A stretch of DNA of 64,000 nt from Lolliginicoccus suaedae. Its GTDB lineage: Bacteria; Actinomycetota; Actinomycetes; Mycobacteriales; Mycobacteriaceae. Shown piece after piece: positions 59,176 through 64,000 of this stretch. Under the pieces are notes generated by a model. That model had not been told where the DNA came from. It ran no database searches and saw nothing but the letters and a program-made list of their open reading frames with translations. Within the stretch, counting starts at the first letter, position 1. Every line of letters begins with the position of its first letter. Made by a program: the position numbers and the translations under genes. The stretch lies in contig NZ_VSSO01000001.1 in assembly GCF_008312885.1 (NCBI RefSeq), forward strand, positions 558,001 through 622,000. The letters are read 5' to 3'.

Positions 59176-59802
59176 CTAGCTATTGCTCCAATCGAAGTCA
59201 TAGCCGATCCAGTTGGTGTCGGTGAACGCCAGCGACAGTCCGCCCGCCTTCACCTCGAAGTCCCCGACGCCGCAATTGCCCTCGGTCCAGATGAAGCCAT
59301 CGGGCAGCACGATGCGCGCCTCATGCTTCTCATTGGTTACGGGGTTGCGCAGGCTCCGGCCCGTCGCCGTGCCGAGCCCTTCCGCGGTCATCACCTGATC
59401 GATGCCCTCGCCCTCGAAGGAGATCGGCGCCCGCTCGAGGCCCACGACCTCGAAGGTGCTGCCCAGGATCGCCCACGGATCACCGCCGAGCGACCCGGTA
59501 TAGATCTGGTGGAGGCAGCCGACCTGCTCCTCGGTCACCGAAGGGTCAACGATGAACACCGCGCGCCCGCCGCCGTCGTGGATCGCATGGGGCCAATCCA
59601 CCACCGCGATGGCCTTGACCCCCGAGAGATCGACGTCCCCGCAGTGGCCCTCGACGATGTCGTTTCCGACCATCGCCCTGCAGGCACCGTCCGACGAGCT
59701 CGGGAACCCCGAGAAGTTGCAGGTGCAGCCGGGCTGGCAGCTGCAGAACTCATAGCCGGTGCCTCGGATGTGCCACCGTGTTTGTTGCATGGTCGCGGAC
59801 AT
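59176..59802 (-). CDS. DUF1326 protein with N-terminal Cys cluster
   Basis: The 208-residue protein belongs to DUF1326: an N-terminal FCSCQPGCTCNFSGFP cluster (four Cys in nine positions), then CRAMVGNDIVEGHCGDVDLS and GNCGVGDFEVKAGGL near the end. Metal binding is likely because of the clustered Cys, but the role is unknown. AAGGGGACC precedes the ATG at 59802. The DUF2182 membrane gene lies 13 nt upstream on the same strand; the two families commonly pair, so they should act together. Confidence 0.9.
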   Translation of the reverse strand: MSATMQQTRWHIRGTGYEFCSCQPGCTCNFSGFPSSSDGACRAMVGNDIVEGHCGDVDLSGVKAIAVVDWPHAIHDGGGRAVFIVDPSVTEEQVGCLHQIYTGSLGGDPWAILGSTFEVVGLERAPISFEGEGIDQVMTAEGLGTATGRSLRNPVTNEKHEARIVLPDGFIWTEGNCGVGDFEVKAGGLSLAFTDTNWIGYDFDWSNS

Positions 59803-59815
59803 AAGGTCCCCTTTC

Positions 59816-60619
59816 TCACATCAGGATCACCGCGAGGCCGGGCGACACGAGCAGCGCCACCCCCAGCGCGGCGAACGCCACACCCGCGGCCAGGCCCAGT
59901 GCGCGGCCGTGCGGGGCGGTCTTCTCGATCAGGATGATGATCGCCACGACCACCATCCACAGCAGGTTCATGGCGCCGAGCGCGATCATCAGCACCATCA
60001 GCATCCAGCAGCAGCCCAGGCATATTCCGCCGTGCCGCACGCCCGCGACCAACGCGCCCCAGGGACGGTCCAAGCGCTTGCCGTGATGCAGGAAGAAGCC
60101 GAGGGGGCTGCGGCAATGCGCCAGGCAAGCCTGCTTGAGCGGCGTCAATTGGTAGACGGCGGCGAGCAGCGCGACGATCCCGGCGACCCGTGCGGCCGAC
60201 GGGCTCGCTGCCTGGATGGGGCCGTTCCACTGCTGCCAGGCCACGTATCCGGGAAGGCCCACTGCCGACCACACCGCGAGGTAGCCGATGACGAAGAACG
60301 GGACCGGGGCCACGCGGCCCTGGGCGGCGGCCCGCGCATAGATGCGCACCACCGGCGCGGTCGCGGGGAACATCATCGCGGCCATCATCACGACCCACGC
60401 GACGAGGAACCCGACGAACGTCATGGTCATGCTCTGCTCGGCCATGTCCATCCCGCTGCCAGGCATCCCGCTGCCCGGCATCTCGCTGCCGGACATCGAG
60501 GGGCGGGTCGCTAGCCACCCCCAGCAGACGATCGCGATCAGCATCATCACCGCGGGTGGGGCGCTCTCGCGCATCCACTCGCGCGTGCGGTTCCGTGTGC
60601 TTGCCTGCGAAGTGACCAT
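59816..60619 (-). CDS. DUF2182 membrane protein (predicted metal-binding)
   Basis: The 267-residue protein has about seven hydrophobic helices. It shows the DUF2182 landmarks VVMMAAMMFPATAPVVRIYA, YQLTPLKQACLAHCRSPLGF and RHGGICLGCCWMLM; the last is the Cys/His cluster probably binding metal. After the first helix a Met-rich loop SEMPGSGMPGSGMDMAEQ arose from a tandem 15-bp repeat. ATG 60619 is likely but an upstream start at 60667 is possible. It is paired with DUF1326. Copper handling is a plausible role. Confidence 0.88.
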   Translation of the reverse strand: MVTSQASTRNRTREWMRESAPPAVMMLIAIVCWGWLATRPSMSGSEMPGSGMPGSGMDMAEQSMTMTFVGFLVAWVVMMAAMMFPATAPVVRIYARAAAQGRVAPVPFFVIGYLAVWSAVGLPGYVAWQQWNGPIQAASPSAARVAGIVALLAAVYQLTPLKQACLAHCRSPLGFFLHHGKRLDRPWGALVAGVRHGGICLGCCWMLMVLMIALGAMNLLWMVVVAIIILIEKTAPHGRALGLAAGVAFAALGVALLVSPGLAVILM

Positions 60620-60759
60620 ATGTGGCACGTCCCGCAACTGTCGCCGCGCTCGCTTCCGGCTTCTCATTCTTCCACTTGGCGGGGGTGCCGTATAGGGTTC
60701 GCGCAAACCTGTTCGCGCTGTTGCTTCCCGGCCGCGGCATGTCGCCATAGGCTGAAGCC

Positions 60760-61185
60760 ATGCCTAGTGATCTCATGCTCAAGACCATGAATGCCGTGCA
60801 TCGGGGCATCGTCAAGGCCTCTGGCGGCCGCTTCGGCAACTCGATCGCCGGAATGCCGGTGATCGAGCTCGTAACGGTGGGCCGCAAGTCCGGCCAGGAG
60901 CGCGTGTGCTACCTGACCTCCCCGCTCCAGCGCGGCGACACCCTCATCGTGGTGGCGTCCCGGGGCGGGGACGATCACCACCCTGCCTGGTACCACAACC
61001 TGCGGGCGAACCCGGACGTGGAGATCATCCGCGACGGCAAGCGCATACCCGTGCATGCTCGCACCGCAACCCCGGAGGAGCGCGCGCAACTGTGGCCCGA
61101 GGTGGTGCGCCGGGCCCGCAACTATGGCGGCTACCAGAAGAAGACCTCCCGCGAGATCCCGCTGGTGCTGCTCGAGCCGCGATAG
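60760..61185 (+). CDS. DUF385 (deazaflavin-dependent nitroreductase family) protein
   Basis: The 141-residue protein matches the F420/deazaflavin-linked DUF385 (Ddn-like) family: LVTVGRKSGQERVCYLT, TLIVVASRGGDDHHPAWYHN and LRANPDVEIIRDGKRIPVHA. Members reduce quinones or nitroaromatics with F420H2, a hallmark of actinomycetes; substrate and cofactor here are inferred. TAGGCT (60748-60753) ends 6 nt before the ATG, so leaderless translation is likely. It is divergent from DUF2182. Confidence 0.9.
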   Translation: MPSDLMLKTMNAVHRGIVKASGGRFGNSIAGMPVIELVTVGRKSGQERVCYLTSPLQRGDTLIVVASRGGDDHHPAWYHNLRANPDVEIIRDGKRIPVHARTATPEERAQLWPEVVRRARNYGGYQKKTSREIPLVLLEPR

Positions 61186-61199
61186 CCAGCGGCGCAGCG

Positions 61200-61235
61200 T
61201 CAGCCCTCGTCTCAGCCCTCGTCTCAGCCCTCGTC
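61200..61235. repeat. Three tandem 12-bp copies across the stop codon of the FAD/Fe-S gene
   Basis: TCAGCCCTCGTC occurs three times in a row (61200-61211, 61212-61223, 61224-61235). On the minus strand each unit reads GAC-GAG-GGC-TGA, that is Asp-Glu-Gly-stop, so the gene's last codons with stop are triplicated. The first unit is used; the other two lie behind the stop. Confidence 0.85.
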
Positions 61236-64000
61236 GAGGACCGCGGCGAAGAGCTCGGCGAGGTGGTGGCCGGGCGTGGGCGCGAGATCCGAGAGCTGCG
61301 TGCGGCAGGAGAAGCCATCGGCGAGGACGATCGTGCCGGGCTCGGCCTCGCGCACCGCCGGGAGCAACTGATGCTCGGCGACCTTCACCGAAACCTCGTA
61401 GTGGCCCTCCTCCACGCCGAAGTTCCCAGCGAGGCCGCAGCAGCCACCGAGCCGTTGCACCGCCGCTCCGGCCTGGGCGAGGAGGCGCGCGTCGGCGTTC
61501 CAGCCCATGACGGCATGGTGGTGGCAGTGCGGCTGGGCGACCACAGTGGTGCCGTCGAGGCGGGGCGGCTGCCAGCCCCGCTCGGTGAGCAGCTCGGCAA
61601 GCGTGCGGATGTTCTCGGCGACGGGCGCAGCGGTCTTCTCGCCGAGCAGCTCACCGGCATCGGAGCGGAACACACCGGTGCAGGACGGCTCCATGCCCAC
61701 GATCGGCATCCCGCCAGCCGCGTCGTCGCGCCGGGCATGATCGCGCAGGGCACGGACGCTCCGACCAAGGATGCGCCGGGCCGCGTCGAGCTGCCCGGTG
61801 GAGATCCAGGTCAGCGCGCAGCATTGCTGCCGCTCGGTGATCTCCGGGCGCATGCCTGCCGCCTCTAGCAGCTTGACCGTCGCGACGCCCACATGCGGGG
61901 TGAAGTGGTTGGTGAACGAATCGACGAACAGCAGCACTGGGTCGCCGGTGGTGGCACGCTGATCGGCGGTGCGGCGGAACCATTCGCGGAACGTGACCGG
62001 CGCGAAGGCCGGGATGTTGCGGCGCGGATCGGCCCCAGCGGCCTTGAGCGCGACCTGCCCGCCAGCGCGGGTGACCGTATTGACCAGGCCCGGCGCGATC
62101 TCGGCGAGCCGCGCCCAGCGGGGCAGCCAGCCGAGCGAGTAGTGCGATGGAGGCCGCACGCGGTTCTTGTAGGTCTGGTGCAGGACCTCCGCCTTGTACA
62201 TGGCCATATCGACGCCGGTGGGGCAATCCGACAGGCAGCCCTTGCAGGACAAGCACAGGTCGAGCGCCTCGTGGACCTCCGGCGATGCCCACCCGTCCTT
62301 GACGGTGCTGCCGTTGAGCATCTCCTGGAGCACGCGGGCACGACCGCGGGTGGAGTCCTTCTCCTCGCGGGTGGCGAGATAGGACGGGCACATCACACCA
62401 CCGGTTCCGGTGTTGTCGGCCCGGCACTTGCCGACACCGGTGCAGCGGTGCACGGCCTGGGTGAAGTTGCCGTCGTCGCCGTGGTAGCCGAACGCGAGAT
62501 GCCGGCGCAGCAGCGGCGCGGCAGGGATGCGAAGGTCGGCATCCACCGCGGCGGGATCGACCATGATCCCGGGATTGAGCAGGTTATCGGGATCGAAGAC
62601 ACGCTTGACCTGCTGGAAGAGCCCGATCGCCCGCTCGGAGTACATGTAGGGCAGCAGCTCGCTGCGGGCGCGGCCATCACCATGCTCGCCGGAGAGGGAA
62701 CCGCCATAGGTGGCGATCAGCTCGGCACCGGCGGTGACGAACTCGCGATAGACCTTGCGCCCGTCGGGCATATCGAGCGGCAGGTCGATGCGGATGTGCA
62801 TGCAGCCGTCACCGAAGTGGCCGTACGGGATTCCCGTGCAACCGAACTCGGCCATCAGCGCGTCGAGATCGCGCAGGTAGGAGCCGAGCATCTCCGGTGG
62901 CACGGCGGCGTCCTCCCATCCCGCGTGGGCCGGCTTGCCCGCGGGGCTGCGGGCGGATAGGCCAGCGCCATCGGCACGGATGCGCCACAGCGCGGCCGCG
63001 GTCGCGGGGTCCTCCTCGATGAGCGTGCCCACGGCCCCGGAACCGGCCACGAGCTGCTCGGCCTTGGCCCGCGCCTCATCGCGGGTATCGCCGGTGACCT
63101 CGGCGAACAGCCACGCCTCCCCCGCTGGCAGGTTGGGCACCGCATGCGCGCCGCGGCGCTCCCGCACCACATCGGTGATGCGCTTGTCGATGCCCTCGCA
63201 GGCGGTCAGCCCGAACTGAAGGACCGTGGGCGTGGCATCCCCGGCGGTGCCGATGTCGGGGTAGCCGAGCACCACGAGGATCTTCGACCGCGGTTCGGTC
63301 GCCAGCGAGACCGTTGCTTCGGTGACGACTGCAAGGGTTCCCTCGCTGCCGACGAGCATGCGCGCCACGTCGAAGCCCCGCTCGGGCAGCAAGTGCTCGA
63401 GGGCGTAGCCGGAGACCTGTCGCCCGAACCGTCCGAACTCGGTGCGTATCGTCGCGAGGTCGCTGTGGGCGACGCGCTCGAGATCGTCGAGCAGCGCCGG
63501 TCCTCGCCGCAGCTCGCGCCCCGCTGCGGTCGAGTCGACGCGCAGTTCCTCGCCCGATGCGGTGAGCAGCCGGGCGGAGACCATGTTGTCCACCGTCTTG
63601 CCGTAGCCGAGGGTGCGGGTGCCGCAGGCATTGTTGCCGATCATCCCGCCGATCGAGCACCGCGTGTAGGACGACGGATCAGGCCCGAACAGCAAGCCGT
63701 GCGGCTTCGCGGCCTGCTGGAGGTCCACCTGGATGACCCCAGCCTCGACCGTGGCGGTGCGCGCATCCGGATCGATGTCGAGGATGCGGTTCATGTGCCG
63801 CGAGAAATCGATGACCACGCCCGTGCCTACAGCATTGCCGCACAGCGACGTTCCGCCGCCGCGGCTCGTGACCGGCACACCGTTGGCGCGACACGCATCA
63901 AGGGTGGCGGCTACCTCGTCATGATGCCGTGGCCGGACCACCACCATCGGCGGCACCCGGTAGAGGCCAGCATCGGAGGAGTAGGCAGCGATCGTGGTGG
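61224..64000 (-). CDS. FAD-linked oxidase fused to Fe-S/CCG domains (GlcD-GlcF/Dld type), 5' partial
   Basis: The frame is open to the right edge, so the start lies beyond 64000; GTG 63956 is only internal, and the codons before it (IAAYSSDAGLYR) match the family. At least 924 residues are seen. The first half is a PCMH FAD-binding oxidase (GVPVTSRGGGTSLCGNAVG, GMIGNNACGTRTLGYGKTV, FGHFGDGCMHIR-like YGHFGDGCMHIRIDL). Then come two 4Fe-4S motifs (CTGVGKCRADNTGTGGVMCP; CLSCKGCLSDCP) and CCG domains (QQCCALTW; GGCCGLAGNFG). It oxidises a 2-hydroxyacid such as D-lactate, glycolate or D-2-hydroxyglutarate. Confidence 0.92.
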   Translation of the reverse strand, partial: TTIAAYSSDAGLYRVPPMVVVRPRHHDEVAATLDACRANGVPVTSRGGGTSLCGNAVGTGVVIDFSRHMNRILDIDPDARTATVEAGVIQVDLQQAAKPHGLLFGPDPSSYTRCSIGGMIGNNACGTRTLGYGKTVDNMVSARLLTASGEELRVDSTAAGRELRRGPALLDDLERVAHSDLATIRTEFGRFGRQVSGYALEHLLPERGFDVARMLVGSEGTLAVVTEATVSLATEPRSKILVVLGYPDIGTAGDATPTVLQFGLTACEGIDKRITDVVRERRGAHAVPNLPAGEAWLFAEVTGDTRDEARAKAEQLVAGSGAVGTLIEEDPATAAALWRIRADGAGLSARSPAGKPAHAGWEDAAVPPEMLGSYLRDLDALMAEFGCTGIPYGHFGDGCMHIRIDLPLDMPDGRKVYREFVTAGAELIATYGGSLSGEHGDGRARSELLPYMYSERAIGLFQQVKRVFDPDNLLNPGIMVDPAAVDADLRIPAAPLLRRHLAFGYHGDDGNFTQAVHRCTGVGKCRADNTGTGGVMCPSYLATREEKDSTRGRARVLQEMLNGSTVKDGWASPEVHEALDLCLSCKGCLSDCPTGVDMAMYKAEVLHQTYKNRVRPPSHYSLGWLPRWARLAEIAPGLVNTVTRAGGQVALKAAGADPRRNIPAFAPVTFREWFRRTADQRATTGDPVLLFVDSFTNHFTPHVGVATVKLLEAAGMRPEITERQQCCALTWISTGQLDAARRILGRSVRALRDHARRDDAAGGMPIVGMEPSCTGVFRSDAGELLGEKTAAPVAENIRTLAELLTERGWQPPRLDGTTVVAQPHCHHHAVMGWNADARLLAQAGAAVQRLGGCCGLAGNFGVEEGHYEVSVKVAEHQLLPAVREAEPGTIVLADGFSCRTQLSDLAPTPGHHLAELFAAVLDEG

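Overview
The window is 64 kb of dense, very GC-rich bacterial chromosome. GTG starts are frequent, gene overlaps are often 4 bp (ATGA or GTGA), and many genes have an extended -10 box (TANNNT) only 6-7 nt before the start codon, which implies leaderless mRNAs. Together with an F420/deazaflavin-type DUF385 protein, a Tat-exported PGRP amidase, a VanW-like wall protein and a MoxR-DUF58-DUF4350-DUF4129-RDD/SpoIIM cluster resembling the Rv3691-Rv3695 area of Mycobacterium tuberculosis, this points to an actinomycete, most likely of the Mycobacteriales. The genus cannot be fixed from sequence reading alone. No rRNA, tRNA, CRISPR array or insertion sequence with a transposase was recognised.

Layout. 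0-3.4 kb: the 3' part of an arylsulfotransferase-like gene, then an ArsR-rhodanese regulator divergent from an MFS transporter. 3.4-7.6 kb: a valine/isobutyrate operon (mmsA, acyl-CoA dehydrogenase, mmsB) divergent from a MarR regulator. 7.7-12.1 kb: an SMP-30-like lactonase, a secreted lipase, a 48-residue small protein, an EamA transporter and a TspO-related membrane protein. 12.2-15.5 kb: a leaderless upstream ORF with a perfect hairpin, two CNNM/CBS membrane proteins in an operon and a PP2C phosphatase. 15.5-27.3 kb: envelope genes (SpoIIM, PGRP amidase, DUF58, MoxR, DUF4350, DUF4129, a membrane protein, RDD, VanW) with a RibD/DHFR-like reductase inserted.

27.3-31.3 kb: a CadC-type repressor with its P1B ATPase, a LysE exporter and YqeY; three copies of a ~55-bp palindromic repeat lie in these intergenic gaps. 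31.4-36.2 kb: a yjdJ/yjdI-like pair (GNAT plus Fe-S/CDGSH fusion), then a KtrB potassium channel subunit in an operon with a KdpD-like kinase and KdpE-like regulator, preceded by four TCAAGA-like half-sites. 36.2-41.6 kb: a lower-GC patch with a hypothetical membrane protein, a secreted Met-rich protein, a TetR/MFS divergent pair with two AACGnnCGTT boxes, a coiled-coil protein, a Csp3-like copper-storage protein and a DUF421 protein.

41.9-49.5 kb: MarR and Hsp31 (hchA); then a TetR-controlled acyl-CoA operon (AidB-like dehydrogenase, two crotonases, an SDR), and a divergent alpha/beta hydrolase. 49.6-54.4 kb: an orphan serine recombinase beside a polysaccharide locus (GH26-like hydrolase, BcsA-like GT2, GT39-like). 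54.4-56.9 kb: a compact surface module of cupredoxin lipoprotein, class F sortase and a two-repeat His-conserved secreted protein with a C-terminal PAGGVETGAG motif. This is the best candidate for a little-described system. 57-64 kb: methyltransferase, DNA polymerase IV, DUF1326 and DUF2182, a DUF385 protein and a long FAD/Fe-S oxidase running off the right edge.

Copper or soft-metal handling recurs (Csp3, cupredoxin, CadC/P1B ATPase, DUF1326/DUF2182, the Met-rich secreted protein). The genes are scattered and do not form one operon.
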